Shown: positions 8,583 to 17,763, counted from the stretch's first letter. The stretch is 64,000 bases of DNA from Verrucomicrobiota bacterium (GCA_014860005.1 JACZKP010000178.1:10112-74111), one strand, 5' to 3'. Notes: a model not told the origin generated them from the letters alone. A program made the numbers and translations.

Positions 8583-8924
8583 GCCCCGCAACCCGTTGGC
8601 GATCCTGACGAAGTCACCGCGCAGGACATGAAAAAAGCGCTCGAACTATCCGGCCTCGGCATCAAGGTCATTGACGTGCGCGAAGCGGACGAATACGAGA
8701 TCGCGAAAGTGGACGGCGCGCCGCTGCTGCCGTTGAGCCAGATCAACGAGCGCTTCACGGAACTCGATCCGAACCAGCAATACTATTTGCACAGCAAAGC
8801 CTGCGTGCGTTCGTTGAAAGCGCTGAACTTCCTGCGGCAACAGGGATTCAAGTATCTCAAGAGCGTCAAAGGCGGCATCACCGCCTGGAGCGAGGAGATT
8901 GATTCCAAAGTGCCGTGGTATTGA
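8583..8924 (+). pseudogene. MoeB/ThiF-rhodanese fragment R5 (rhodanese domain, active Cys lost)
   Basis: Contains the linker end (GDPDEVTAQDMKKAL) and a full-length rhodanese domain to a TGA stop. An internal ATG at 8628 would allow a 98-residue free rhodanese. The active loop, HCKAGVRS in R6, reads HSKACVRS here: the sulfur-carrying Cys is Ser and the following Gly is Cys. If translated it should lack sulfurtransferase activity. It continues the part of the gene that stops in R4. Confidence 0.75.
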
Positions 8925-8941
8925 GCGAGGTAGAGTGTGAC

Positions 8942-10087
8942 TCAGGGTCCGGCGGTTCGGACGCAACGGAAGCCCAAAATATTGTTCCGGGTGGCCTCTG
9001 AGGTGCCACCGCGCAAGGAAACCGTGCAGAAGCGCGCATCGCTGTTCCAATAACCGCCGCGTGCGACTTTGCCTGTCACCGATGGAAAGTTGAAGTTCGG
9101 ACCTCGTGGATCCACCAGAGGAGTCGAACTGTAATAACTGCCGGAATAATAATCCCAACAAAGTTCCTGAACGTTTCCGGCCATGTCGTAAAGGCCGTAA
9201 CCGTTGGGCGCGAAATGGCCGACGGGACTGGTGTAAGGCAGAAGCGCGCCATCCTCGAAGGCCGGATGAGGACCGACCAACGGATTTGCGTCGTAGGGGA
9301 CGTTCATCACACTGAAGTAATTGGCGTTGCTGTGAGTGATGGTGTCACCCCAGGGGAACCGCTTGCCTGACAGCCCGCCCCGGGCCGCTTTCTCCCATTC
9401 AGCTTCCGTTGGCAGGCGATAACCGTTGGCGTCCCAATTGACGTCGGTGGGGTGATACGGGATGCTCTTATAGGCGGTCGTGTTGGTGTAGTAACACCGC
9501 GTTAATCCCTCCATCTCGCTGCGCGCGTTGCACCAAACCGCTGCGTCCAGCCACGACACGAATTGCACGGGATGATTGGTCGCCTTGCCTTGCCCGCTGC
9601 CGGCGTAAAACAAATAGCCGTTGTTCGTTGCCCACTGATAGACCTCATCCCACAACGCCTTCGTTACTTCATGCTTGTCCATGTAAAATGGCGAGATCCG
9701 CACCGAATTCAGCGGCAGAGAGGCGCCGGAAGCGTGATCCCCAAAAAAGTCTCCCCGGGTATAAGGCCCCCCCGGAATCAGCGCCATGCCCGCGGGCGGA
9801 CTGGGATCATGCACCCGGACGATGGTTGTCGCACCAGTCACCGGGACCTGCACGTAATCCAGCCAGACGTTGGTGTCAAATCTGGCCGTCACCTGGACGG
9901 TGAACAGGGCGTTTGTGGGGATGTTTGTAAAGGTAAGCCACCCGTCCTCAGTGTAACTCAAGGTTGTAGCAACCGGACCGAGAACGCGATAGTAGCGCAT
10001 TTCCTGTGCTCGCAGGGTTGGCGTCTGGAGCATCAGCAAAAAGGCGGCCCATCCGCATACGTGGGAAAGAATTCTCTGAGTTTTCAT
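8942..10087 (-). CDS. Secreted SUMF1/formylglycine-generating-enzyme-family protein
   Basis: About 381 residues from ATG 10087, chosen because it opens a signal peptide (MKTQRILSHVCGWAAFLLML...LRA). Upstream ATGs would bury that signal. The FGE-sulfatase domain shows YMDKHEVTKALWDEVY, PVQFVSWLDAAVWCN, YRLPTEAEWEKAARGG, YDMAGNVQELCWDYY and a final RGGYWNSDARFC. In true formylglycine-generating enzymes the segment after RGG has two Cys five residues apart. Here the first is Ser and only the second remains, so sulfatase maturation activity is doubtful. It lies alone between fragments R5 and R6, on the opposite strand. Confidence 0.85.
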   Translation of the reverse strand: MKTQRILSHVCGWAAFLLMLQTPTLRAQEMRYYRVLGPVATTLSYTEDGWLTFTNIPTNALFTVQVTARFDTNVWLDYVQVPVTGATTIVRVHDPSPPAGMALIPGGPYTRGDFFGDHASGASLPLNSVRISPFYMDKHEVTKALWDEVYQWATNNGYLFYAGSGQGKATNHPVQFVSWLDAAVWCNARSEMEGLTRCYYTNTTAYKSIPYHPTDVNWDANGYRLPTEAEWEKAARGGLSGKRFPWGDTITHSNANYFSVMNVPYDANPLVGPHPAFEDGALLPYTSPVGHFAPNGYGLYDMAGNVQELCWDYYSGSYYSSTPLVDPRGPNFNFPSVTGKVARGGYWNSDARFCTVSLRGGTSEATRNNILGFRCVRTAGP

Positions 10088-10247
10088 GGTGAAGGTCTTT
10101 ATCGCAACTCCGCGACGAATTACAAGGATTATGTTCTCTGATGACATGATTTCCTGCTCAGCGAAATGTGAGGGTTGCCTGGCATCACGGCATTCAAGCG
10201 ACAAAAGTCCTCAAGCGCGATCCGGCTAAAAGCACTTCCATGTCAAA

Positions 10248-10738
10248 CGCTTACTATTGTTCAACATGCTCGATTTGAAATTCCGCGAACTCAAGTTGAG
10301 TCGCGATCCCACGATGCCCGATCTGCGGCGACCATCCGACGATCAAGGAATTGACTGATTACGATTAATTCTGCGGCATCCAGCCCGCGCCCGCCAAAGC
10401 GACAGCGTCGCAGGCCGACCCCCGACGAAGTGACCGTGCAGGACATGAAGAAGGTGCTCGATGATCCGAGCCTCGGCATCAAGGTCATTGGCGTGCGTGA
10501 AGCCGACGAATACGAGATCGCGAAAGTGGACGGCGTGCCACTGCTGCCGTTGAGCCAGATCAACGAGCGCTTCACCGAACTCGATCCGAACGAGCAATAC
10601 TATCTGCACTGCAAAGCCGGTGTGCGTTCGTTGAAGGCGCTGAGCTTCTTGCGGCAACAGGGATTCAAATATCTCAAGAGCGTCAAAGGCGGCATAACCG
10701 CCTGGAGCGAGGAGATTGATTCCAAGGTGCCGAGGTAT
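10248..10738 (+). pseudogene. MoeB/ThiF-rhodanese fragment R6 (longest copy, broken)
   Basis: Reads LLLFNMLDLKFRELKLSRDP, then a one-base insertion before CPIC and a TAA in place of the Gln/Pro codon of the IDYD motif. It lacks the linker hairpin. The rhodanese part is complete with active loop HCKAGVRS, but the terminal stop has become CGA. The frame therefore runs on antisense into the neighbouring channel gene. It is the copy with most retained sequence but cannot give a normal protein. Confidence 0.75.
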
Positions 10739-10774
10739 CGAAGACTTGCTAGCTTCCGCCCGAATGGCTTTGGC

Positions 10775-12478
10775 TCACGTGCCGCCGCCGCCGTAGCGCC
10801 GGAAGAATTCCTGCTCCGCTTCGAGACTGCCAATCAAAATGATTTCCGATTGCTCCGGCAGCGGGTTCTGCGGATTGGGGTTGATCTCAAAGTGGCCGTT
10901 TTCATTGACGGCAACCACGTTGCAGCCGGTGGTCTGGCGGAGATTGGTTTCCACGAGCGATTTGCCGGCCAGCGCGGGCGGCGTCTTCATGCGGAACACA
11001 TTCAAGCCTTCGGCCAGCATCAAAATATCACTGCGTTTCAGGAGATTGAAAATGATGTTTGCGCCCATGGAGGCATACGACATGACGAAGTCCGCGCCCG
11101 CGCGGTGCAGGGTGGAGACATTCCGTTCGAGGGTCGCCCGGCTGATGATCTGAATGTCCGGTCGCAGACGCCGGCAGAAAATCGTGAGGTAGATGCTGAT
11201 GTCATCGTCATGGGACGTGATGATGATGGCGGGGGCTTCCGGCAATCCCGCCTTCTGCAGAACCTCCAAGTCGGCGGCGTCGCCCAGGATGTAGCGATCC
11301 GCGCCGACGGTGGGGATGTGTTCGGGCATACGTTCAATGATGCGAAACTCGACGCTACGCTCGGCCAGGGCATTGCCCGTGGCGCGGCCCACGCGCCCGC
11401 CGCCAATGATCAGCACGGGCGACAGGGTTTGGTGATAGATGCAGAACAGTTCGTTGTAATTGCGAATCTGTTCGGCGGAACCAGCCAGGACCAGGACGGT
11501 ATTGGGACTGATGCGCGTCTGCGCGCCGGCCGTTTCATAACGGCCCCGCTCCCAGACGCCCAGGACGTTCAGGCCCACCATTTCCCGCAGCCGCGTCTCG
11601 GCGAGCGTCTTGCCAATAAGCGGGGTGCCGGCAGCCGTGGATTCCGCAATCAGCAACTGATCAAAGTGGCCGATCACGTGCGCCCCCGCGTCGCCGCCAA
11701 TGGTGCGTCGGGCCAGCGATTGGCCCATGAGGCGGCCCAGCCGGACGACGTGCGAACTGCCGGCCAGTTTGAGAATGTCCTCCGCGGCGGAGGTCGTGGC
11801 CGTGGTGATGATGGGCACTTTGGGCGACAGTTCGCGGACGGTGAAGGCGATGTTCGTGTTGATCACGTCGTCCCCGGTGGCGACGACCATGGCCGCCTGT
11901 CGGATGTTGAGTCCTTCGTAGGTGTCCGGGAGGTCGGGTTCGCCCAACACGATGTTGAACCCGAGATCGTGCAGCCGTTGAGCTTCCGGCAAATCTTTCA
12001 CCACCATGGCATAACTGTAGCCATATTGCTTGAGTTTGTTAATGAGCGCATGAGCCACCGGATCATAGTTCGTCAGAATGACGTGGCCGGTGGTGTCCGG
12101 CGGCAACTGCCGGGGGGTGCGCGCCGCACTTTGCGCCTCGACCCAAGGCGCATAGAAAAACTGGATAAGGGTAAATGGCATCAACATCAGCAAAAAGATC
12201 ATGCCGGACATCAACACCAGGATCGAAAAGAGCCGGCCAAAGTCGCTGTGGAAAGTGATATCGCCAAAGCCAAGCGTGGACATCACCGTCAACGTCCAGT
12301 AGAACCCGGTAATCCAGGAGTATTCGCGCCCCTCCCACTCCATGATCACATGGAACAGTACGCTGAACACAACGATCATGACGGCCAGGACAAGAAGAAA
12401 CCCGCCGAGCATCTTGAGGTTGCGCGCCGCCTTCTTGACGCGCAGGAATGCGACCAATTGCGAAATGTAGAATTTCAT
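10775..12478 (-). CDS. Potassium channel with two RCK (TrkA-N/TrkA-C) units
   Basis: A 567-residue inner-membrane protein. Two transmembrane helices (about 24-46 and 83-110) flank a pore loop with selectivity filter TLGFGD (68-73). Two TrkA-N/TrkA-C modules follow: the first begins near GHVILTNYDPVAHALI, the second carries the nucleotide-binding loop IIGGGRVGRATGNAL. Double RCK subunits act like Kch/GsuK-type ligand-gated K+ channels. The ATG at 12478 starts directly before the first amphipathic helix. The 3' end abuts pseudogene R6. It is transcribed divergently from the SMP-30 gene. Confidence 0.9.
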   Translation of the reverse strand: MKFYISQLVAFLRVKKAARNLKMLGGFLLVLAVMIVVFSVLFHVIMEWEGREYSWITGFYWTLTVMSTLGFGDITFHSDFGRLFSILVLMSGMIFLLMLMPFTLIQFFYAPWVEAQSAARTPRQLPPDTTGHVILTNYDPVAHALINKLKQYGYSYAMVVKDLPEAQRLHDLGFNIVLGEPDLPDTYEGLNIRQAAMVVATGDDVINTNIAFTVRELSPKVPIITTATTSAAEDILKLAGSSHVVRLGRLMGQSLARRTIGGDAGAHVIGHFDQLLIAESTAAGTPLIGKTLAETRLREMVGLNVLGVWERGRYETAGAQTRISPNTVLVLAGSAEQIRNYNELFCIYHQTLSPVLIIGGGRVGRATGNALAERSVEFRIIERMPEHIPTVGADRYILGDAADLEVLQKAGLPEAPAIIITSHDDDISIYLTIFCRRLRPDIQIISRATLERNVSTLHRAGADFVMSYASMGANIIFNLLKRSDILMLAEGLNVFRMKTPPALAGKSLVETNLRQTTGCNVVAVNENGHFEINPNPQNPLPEQSEIILIGSLEAEQEFFRRYGGGGT

Positions 12479-12654
12479 CGGCTGTCTGTCCGTTGTCCGT
12501 GGTCACCCGCGCCTTGGCAGGAACTGGATACCGGGCCAACAATTAGACCGCGCTCCGCCGCATGACGAGGAAAAACCGGAGCCAAACCGGACGCCTGGCC
12601 GCCGCAAATTTTCAGTGACCTGCCGGGGGCTTCCTGTTAAGAGCTTCCACACGC

Positions 12655-13620
12655 ATGAAAAAGACCGCGAGAAAAAACCAGAGTTTCCTCCCTCACCCGC
12701 TGGCCATGACGGTGCTCGCTTGCCTGGCGTCGGCCTGGGCCAGTTACGCCGCGGACTTTGAGATGCGTGATGAGGCTGAATTCAAGAAGATCGTCGCCCC
12801 CGGCGCAAAGCTGGAGCGGCTGGCCACGGATATGCGCTTCACCGAAGGTCCGGTATGGCTGGCGGCGGATGGCGGATACCTCGTTTTTAGCGACATCCCT
12901 GCGGATGAACTGAAGAAGTGGTCGCCCAAGGAGGGGTTGTCAACGTTCCGCAAACCGAGCCGAAATGCCAATGGCAACACGGTGGACCGCGAGGGGCGTC
13001 TGATCACCTGCGAGCACAGCGGTCGCCGCGTGAGCATTCTGGAGAAAGACGGCACCTTGCGCACGCTGGCGGACCAGTGCGACGGCAAGACATTCAACTC
13101 GCCAAACGACGCCGTGGTGAAATCCGACGGCACCATCTGGTTCACCGATCCGCCATACGGATTGCCGCGCGACGCCGTGAAAGAGCAGGATGGCAATTAC
13201 GTTTTCCGCTACGACCCCAAAACGCAAAAGGGTACGCGCGTCGCTGAAGGCTTCGACATGCCCAACGGCCTGTGTTTTTCCCCCGACGAAAAGAAGCTGT
13301 ATGTGGCGGACTCCGGCAAGCCGCGGCATCTCCGGGTGTTCGACGTGCAACCGGACGGCACGCTCAAGGACGCCAAGGTGTTTTGCGAGATAGACCGGGG
13401 CGTGCCGGATGGAATTCGCTGCGACGCCCAGGGGCGGATTTATTCAAGCGCGGGCGACGGCGTCCACATTTTCGCACCGGATGGAAAGCTGATTGGCAAA
13501 ATTCTCGTACCGGAGTCGGCAGCGAATTTGTGTTTCGGCGGTGCTGACGGCAAGACGCTTTTCATCACGGCGCGCACGTCGCTTTACTCCATTCCGCTGC
13601 GGATCGAAGCTGCGAAGTGA
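12655..13620 (+). CDS. Exported SMP-30/gluconolactonase-family protein
   Basis: A 321-residue protein with an N-terminal signal peptide ending near ASYAA. The six-bladed propeller motifs are clear: FTEGPVW, FSDIPADELKKW, NGNTVDREGRLITCEH, FNSPNDAVVKSDGTIWFTDP and FDMPNGLCFSPDEKKLYVAD. Family members hydrolyse sugar lactones or similar esters using a divalent metal held by Glu, Asn and Asp, and candidate residues for each are present here. The substrate cannot be told from sequence. It converges with the TPR gene downstream. Confidence 0.85.
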   Translation: MKKTARKNQSFLPHPLAMTVLACLASAWASYAADFEMRDEAEFKKIVAPGAKLERLATDMRFTEGPVWLAADGGYLVFSDIPADELKKWSPKEGLSTFRKPSRNANGNTVDREGRLITCEHSGRRVSILEKDGTLRTLADQCDGKTFNSPNDAVVKSDGTIWFTDPPYGLPRDAVKEQDGNYVFRYDPKTQKGTRVAEGFDMPNGLCFSPDEKKLYVADSGKPRHLRVFDVQPDGTLKDAKVFCEIDRGVPDGIRCDAQGRIYSSAGDGVHIFAPDGKLIGKILVPESAANLCFGGADGKTLFITARTSLYSIPLRIEAAK

Positions 13621-13659
13621 GAGGCGATTCAGCAGCTTTCTTGATTGCCAAACAGCGCG

Positions 13660-14775
13660 TCAGTTCGCCCGCGCTTTTTCCTGAGTGCGCAGAGCGAGTT
13701 CGTAGCAGTGGAGCGCCTCTTCATAGCGCTCCAGCCGGTTGAACAACCCGCCCTTTTGCAGGTAGGCAATGGTCAGGGTGTCGTCGGCGGCAATCGCCCG
13801 GTCGTAACAGCGCAAGGCATCTTCAACCTGGCGTAGTTGCTCCAAGGCCACGCCTTTCTTCACGAGGGCTTCCGGATGATCGGTTTGCCGCGCGAGAATG
13901 GCGTCGTAACACCTGAGCGCCTCGGCGGCCTTGTCCTGATCGAGAAGTGACTGGCCCTGGGCGAGCAACCGCACGATCGGATCATCAGGCGCGGAACCGT
14001 TCCCGTCGTTGCCGGTGGCAATCGCAGGAGTCGCCGCGTCCAAGCCTGTGGGCTCAAGGGTCTCGACCACGGCTGGGTCGCCGCCAGCCAGCGGCGGGCG
14101 CGTGGTGGTTTCCAATTCGAGAATGCGTTTCTCCAGTTGATTCAACGCGCCGAACAGGCGGGCGTTGGATTGCTCCGTGACCCGGCTGGTGACGACGTGA
14201 GTCTCCGCAGGGTCCGGCGCGGGCAGAGCCGCTCGGGCCGCTCCCGGCAGCAGGGTGGCGAACTCCGCCAGGCGGTTCACCGTGCGCCATTGGAAGTACG
14301 CGGTGATCAACATTGCGAGAAAACCCACCCCGGCAAATGCTGCGGCAATGATGACCAGCAGGCGCTGGGAACTCTGCATGGCGGCGTTGGCGCTCCGCAT
14401 GGCTTCCAGTTCGCGTTCCCGTTGCCCAGCCACCGTTTGCTCGATGAGAGTCAGCCGGGCAGTGACCGCTTCGGCATTGCGTGCGGCCAGCGCCTCGGCT
14501 TCCTGACGATTCCGCTCCAGCGCGAGTTGGGTGTTGTGGATCTGTTCCTGAAGCTGGAGATAAACTCGCAAAGCGGCGGCTGCGTCGTCCGACTCTTTGG
14601 TGCTGGCCGTGGTTGCGGTTGGGGCGTTGGTTTCCGCTGCGGGCAACACTTCCGTCATGCCTGCGATCAACAGGCAAATGCAACCGAGTCGCGCTCCGCG
14701 CCATGCCTGCCTGAGATGAAGTGAGATTTCCGGTGTCCGGCGTCGCCGTGAAATCCAGTGATGAGTGGTGTTCAT
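13660..14775 (-). CDS. Membrane-anchored coiled-coil/TPR protein
   Basis: About 371 residues from ATG 14775 (MNTTHHW); an upstream ATG at 14832 adds 19 residues in front of the export signal. A hydrophobic signal (LGCICLLIAGMTEVLPAA) is followed by a coiled coil rich in Glu/Gln (about 90-150), a transmembrane helix (LLVIIAAAFAGVGFLAMLI) and a C-terminal array of three TPR units (LLDQDKAAEALRCYDAILA, QLRQVEDALRCYDRAIA, RLERYEEALHCYELALR). It probably scaffolds protein contacts at the cell envelope. The specific role is unknown. It diverges from lolE, with which it shares a short intergenic region. Confidence 0.75.
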   Translation of the reverse strand: MNTTHHWISRRRRTPEISLHLRQAWRGARLGCICLLIAGMTEVLPAAETNAPTATTASTKESDDAAAALRVYLQLQEQIHNTQLALERNRQEAEALAARNAEAVTARLTLIEQTVAGQRERELEAMRSANAAMQSSQRLLVIIAAAFAGVGFLAMLITAYFQWRTVNRLAEFATLLPGAARAALPAPDPAETHVVTSRVTEQSNARLFGALNQLEKRILELETTTRPPLAGGDPAVVETLEPTGLDAATPAIATGNDGNGSAPDDPIVRLLAQGQSLLDQDKAAEALRCYDAILARQTDHPEALVKKGVALEQLRQVEDALRCYDRAIAADDTLTIAYLQKGGLFNRLERYEEALHCYELALRTQEKARAN

Positions 14776-14898
14776 TTGCGAGACGCTGGCAGCGTGCGGC
14801 GGGGCAGCGCGCTTGTCAACGAATCTGTTCATCAGATTTGCGGTCCAGGGCTTCCTCGTTCATTGACACGCACTTGCCGCGCGCCTAGCCTGCGCAGC

Positions 14899-16173
14899 AT
14901 GTCGCGACTGCCGTTTGAATTGCTGCTGGCCCTGCGTTATCTGCGGCCCAAACGGACGTTCGTTTCCGTCATCACACTCATTTCCATCATCGGGGTCATG
15001 CTGGGCGTGGCGGTGCTCATCATTGTCATTAGTGTGATGAGCGGATTCGATCACGAGTTGCGGGAAAAAGTGTTCGGCTTCAACGCCCATCTGAAGGTGA
15101 TCACGCCCGGCAAAACGATGGCCAATTACCCCGCCGTGATGGACGCGGTGGCAACGAATCGCGGCGTGAGCGGCGTCGCGCCGTTCGTCCTGGCCCAGGT
15201 GCTGGTGGAGACCCAGCCGGAGTTTGGCCAGCCGCTGGTGCTCGCGCCGTTTGTGCGCGGGGTGGACCCGGAAGCGGAAGCCACCGTGAGCTCGCTGACC
15301 ACGAACATCGTGGCCGGCGAGTTTGATGTCAGCGGGCGCGGTCTGGTGGTGGGCCGGAATTTTGCGGAAAACATGGAGGTGCGCGTGGGTGATCGCGTTT
15401 CGATTCTCTCGCCCCAGGAGTTGAAGAAGATGCGGGAGAACCGGGGCCAGGACGGCGAAGTAAATATTTATCCCGACGAATATGAGATTCGTGGCGTGTT
15501 TGACGCAGGTTACTATGAGTTCAACGCGCTGTATGTGATCGCCTCGCTGGAGAACGCGCAGGCGTTGTATGAGTTGGAGGAAGGCGACACGGTCCAGGGA
15601 CTCATTGTGGCGTTGCGCGATCCGTTTCGAGCGCAGGGCGCCGCGCGGGAACTGGCCTACGCGCTCGGCCCGGAATTCCGGGTGACGACCTGGATGGAAG
15701 ACAGCCCGTTAATGATGGCGGTGATGGCGGAAAAGAACGTGATGCTCTACCTGTTGTTCTTCATTGTGCTGGTGGCGGCGTTCGGAATCACCTGCACTTT
15801 GATCACATTCATTGTGATGAAGACACGCGAAATCGGCTTGCTCAAGGCGCTCGGCGCCTCCAGCCGCCAGGTCATGTGGGTGTTTCTCGGGCAGAGCTTG
15901 ATTGTCAGCATTCTGGGGGTGCTGACCGGTTTCGGATTGGGAATGTTGGCGCTCACTTACCGGAATGAGTTTCTCGGTCTCATGCGCCGGTTGACTGGCT
16001 TTGAATTGTTTCCCGCGTCCATCTACGGATTCAGCGAACTGCCGGCGCTGATTGTGCCCGGCGACATCGCGATCATCTGCGGTGGGTCGCTGTTGATTTG
16101 CCTGTTCGCGGCGGCGTTTCCTTCGTGGCACGCCAGCCGCATGAACCCGGTGGAGGCGTTGCGCCATGAGTGA
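14899..16173 (+). CDS. lolE: LolC/LolE-type lipoprotein-release permease
   Basis: A 424-residue FtsX-superfamily permease. The ATG at 14899 (MSRLPFELLLALRYLRPKR) is chosen because LolC/E proteins begin with this short amphipathic stretch. TM1 is at about 20-50 (SVITLISIIGVMLGVAVLII), a large periplasmic domain follows to about 275, and three C-terminal TMs include the MKTREIGLLKALGAS coupling helix. Together with the ATPase encoded next it should extract lipoproteins from the inner membrane and hand them to LolA. Only one permease gene is present, so the complex may be a homodimer (LolF-like). Confidence 0.85.
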   Translation: MSRLPFELLLALRYLRPKRTFVSVITLISIIGVMLGVAVLIIVISVMSGFDHELREKVFGFNAHLKVITPGKTMANYPAVMDAVATNRGVSGVAPFVLAQVLVETQPEFGQPLVLAPFVRGVDPEAEATVSSLTTNIVAGEFDVSGRGLVVGRNFAENMEVRVGDRVSILSPQELKKMRENRGQDGEVNIYPDEYEIRGVFDAGYYEFNALYVIASLENAQALYELEEGDTVQGLIVALRDPFRAQGAARELAYALGPEFRVTTWMEDSPLMMAVMAEKNVMLYLLFFIVLVAAFGITCTLITFIVMKTREIGLLKALGASSRQVMWVFLGQSLIVSILGVLTGFGLGMLALTYRNEFLGLMRRLTGFELFPASIYGFSELPALIVPGDIAIICGGSLLICLFAAAFPSWHASRMNPVEALRHE

Positions 16174-16183
16174 AATGGAAATC

Positions 16184-16290
16184 ATCGAACCTCGAACACC
16201 CAACCTCGAACCTCCAATTCTTCAGCGGGCGGGGCTTCGTTGGATATTGGTTGTGGGTTGGGGGTTGTGGCGTGTTCCGCATCACGACGG
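16184..16290. repeat. Low-complexity complementary repeat before lolD
   Basis: AACCTCGAAC units in the left part and TTGGTTGTGGGTTGG-type sequence in the right part are roughly complementary and could fold. It lies between lolE and the lolD ribosome-binding site. Confidence 0.4.
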
Positions 16291-16299
16291 AGGTCGCCC

Positions 16300-16980
16300 A
16301 TGAACGAGACTCTCCTCTCCGCGCGCGCCGTCACCAAGACCTACACCATGGGCAAACGCACGCTCGAAGTCTTGCGCGGCGTGAGCCTGGAAGTGTTTCG
16401 CGGCGATTTCCTCGCGCTACGCGGCGCCTCGGGCGCGGGCAAAAGCACGTTGCTGCATTTGTTGGGCGGACTGGACACGGTGAACGCCGGCGAAATCTGG
16501 TTCGACGGGGAGAACTTTGCGCGCCTGCCGGAAAGCTCGCAGACGCAGTTGCGCAATCGGAAAATTGGCTTTGTGTTTCAGGCTTACCATTTGTTCCCGG
16601 AATTGGACGCGTTGGAAAACGTCTGCCTGCCCGCACGGGTGGCGCGCACGCCGGCCCGGGCGGCGGAAACCCGCGGACGGGAGTTGCTGGCGCGCGTTGG
16701 CCTGAAGGAGCGCGTGGACCACAAGCCTTACGAACTCTCCGGCGGCGAACAGCAGCGGGTCGCCATTGCCCGGGCGTTGATCAACGAACCGGAATTGATC
16801 CTCGCCGATGAACCGACCGGCAATCTCGATTCACACACCGGCGGCGAAATCATCGAACTGTTGTGCAATCTGCGGGCGGAGCGGAATGCCACACTGATCA
16901 TCGCCACGCACGACGCGACGGTGGCTGCCCGCGCGCCCAAAGTGGTGGAACTGGTGGACGGGCAGATTAAAACGGATTGA
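16300..16980 (+). CDS. lolD: LolD-type ABC transporter ATPase
   Basis: A 226-residue ABC ATPase with Walker A GASGAGKST, Q-loop FQAYHLFPELDALENV, signature LSGGEQQRVAIARAL, Walker B LILADEPTGNLD and H-switch IIATHDATVA. The start at 16300 is fixed by GGAGG at 16289-16293, six bases upstream. The longer frame from 16240 reads through the repeat and is unlikely. It forms an operon with the lolE-type permease and powers lipoprotein release at the inner membrane. Close relatives include MacB/FtsE-type ATPases, but the neighbour supports Lol. Confidence 0.87.
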   Translation: MNETLLSARAVTKTYTMGKRTLEVLRGVSLEVFRGDFLALRGASGAGKSTLLHLLGGLDTVNAGEIWFDGENFARLPESSQTQLRNRKIGFVFQAYHLFPELDALENVCLPARVARTPARAAETRGRELLARVGLKERVDHKPYELSGGEQQRVAIARALINEPELILADEPTGNLDSHTGGEIIELLCNLRAERNATLIIATHDATVAARAPKVVELVDGQIKTD

Positions 16981-17050
16981 GGGAGCATTGGAGCGATGGA
17001 GTAAGGAAACGAACCGGAACATCCATGCTCCAGAACTGCACCATTCCAAC

Positions 17051-17644
17051 ATGCAGATCCTTCGAATGAGCCAGGACGACTGGGAACTTCGTTATCAAAC
17101 CCATGACATGCCTTGGGAAAAAGGCGCGCCGTCGCCGGGGTTGGTGGATTTTCTGACGACGCATCGGGATCTGCCCGGCGAAACTGTTTGCGTGCCCGGT
17201 TGTGGCACCGGTCACGACGTACGCGCGTGGGCAAAAGCTGGTTTCCGCGCTTACGGGTATGACGTCGCGCCCAGCGCGATTTGCCTGGCCACCGAACGCA
17301 CGCAGGCCGCCGGGCTTGGCGCGGAATTCCGCCGGGCCGATTTCTTGCGGGATGAGCCGCCGTTTCCGTTTGACTGGCTCTTTGAGCATACGCTGTTCTG
17401 CGCCATTGAACCCGGCGAGCGCGAGCTTTACACCCAGGCTGTGCGGCGCTGGCTCAAACCGGGTGGCCATTTCCTCGCGGTGAACTATCTCATCCCGGAC
17501 ACCGACGGACCGCCGTTCGGCACGACGCGCGAGGAACTGTGGTCCCACTTTTCGCCGCACTTCAAGCTGCGGAGTGAATGGATTCCACGTTCTTATCCCA
17601 ATCGCACCGGGCTGGAATTGATGTTGTGGTGGCAATGCAAGTAA
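17051..17644 (+). CDS. TPMT-family SAM-dependent methyltransferase
   Basis: About 197 residues. It opens DWELRYQTHDMPWEKGAPSP, the start typical of thiopurine S-methyltransferase-like enzymes. SAM-binding motif I is VCVPGCGTGHDVRAWA, followed by GYDVAPSAICLA and a catalytic region with FDWLFEHTLFCAIEPGER. ATG 17066 (MSQDDWEL) is an equally good start. Bacterial homologues methylate thiols, selenium or tellurium compounds or halides; the substrate here is not evident. It follows lolD by 70 bp and is closed by a terminator. Confidence 0.8.
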   Translation: MQILRMSQDDWELRYQTHDMPWEKGAPSPGLVDFLTTHRDLPGETVCVPGCGTGHDVRAWAKAGFRAYGYDVAPSAICLATERTQAAGLGAEFRRADFLRDEPPFPFDWLFEHTLFCAIEPGERELYTQAVRRWLKPGGHFLAVNYLIPDTDGPPFGTTREELWSHFSPHFKLRSEWIPRSYPNRTGLELMLWWQCK

Positions 17645-17728
17645 GTCCCGGGGCATGGGTTCATCCCTGATTCTGGCGGATTATCTGGTTCTGGTCAGGG
17701 TGCTTGGCGCGAGTTTGGGAGTCGGTTC

Positions 17729-17763
17729 CGCCTGGGCGGTAATTTTCGCCCGGCGTTTTGTTT
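17729..17763 (+). terminator. Rho-independent terminator after the methyltransferase
   Basis: A GC-rich stem CGCCTGGGCG / CGCCCGGCG with one bulge and one G-T pair, 8-base loop, followed by TTTTGTTT. Confidence 0.65.

Noticed and set aside
1..10738. An integron or IS-driven explanation for the cassette array
   Set aside because: No integron integrase, attC-like site or transposase is visible in the window, and the repeats are pieces of a protein-coding gene; an integrase outside the window cannot be excluded.
10430..12565. A 711-codon open frame that starts in the R6 rhodanese domain
   Set aside because: Only the first 100 or so codons are rhodanese. The rest is the antisense of the potassium-channel gene, reached because the rhodanese stop codon is lost.
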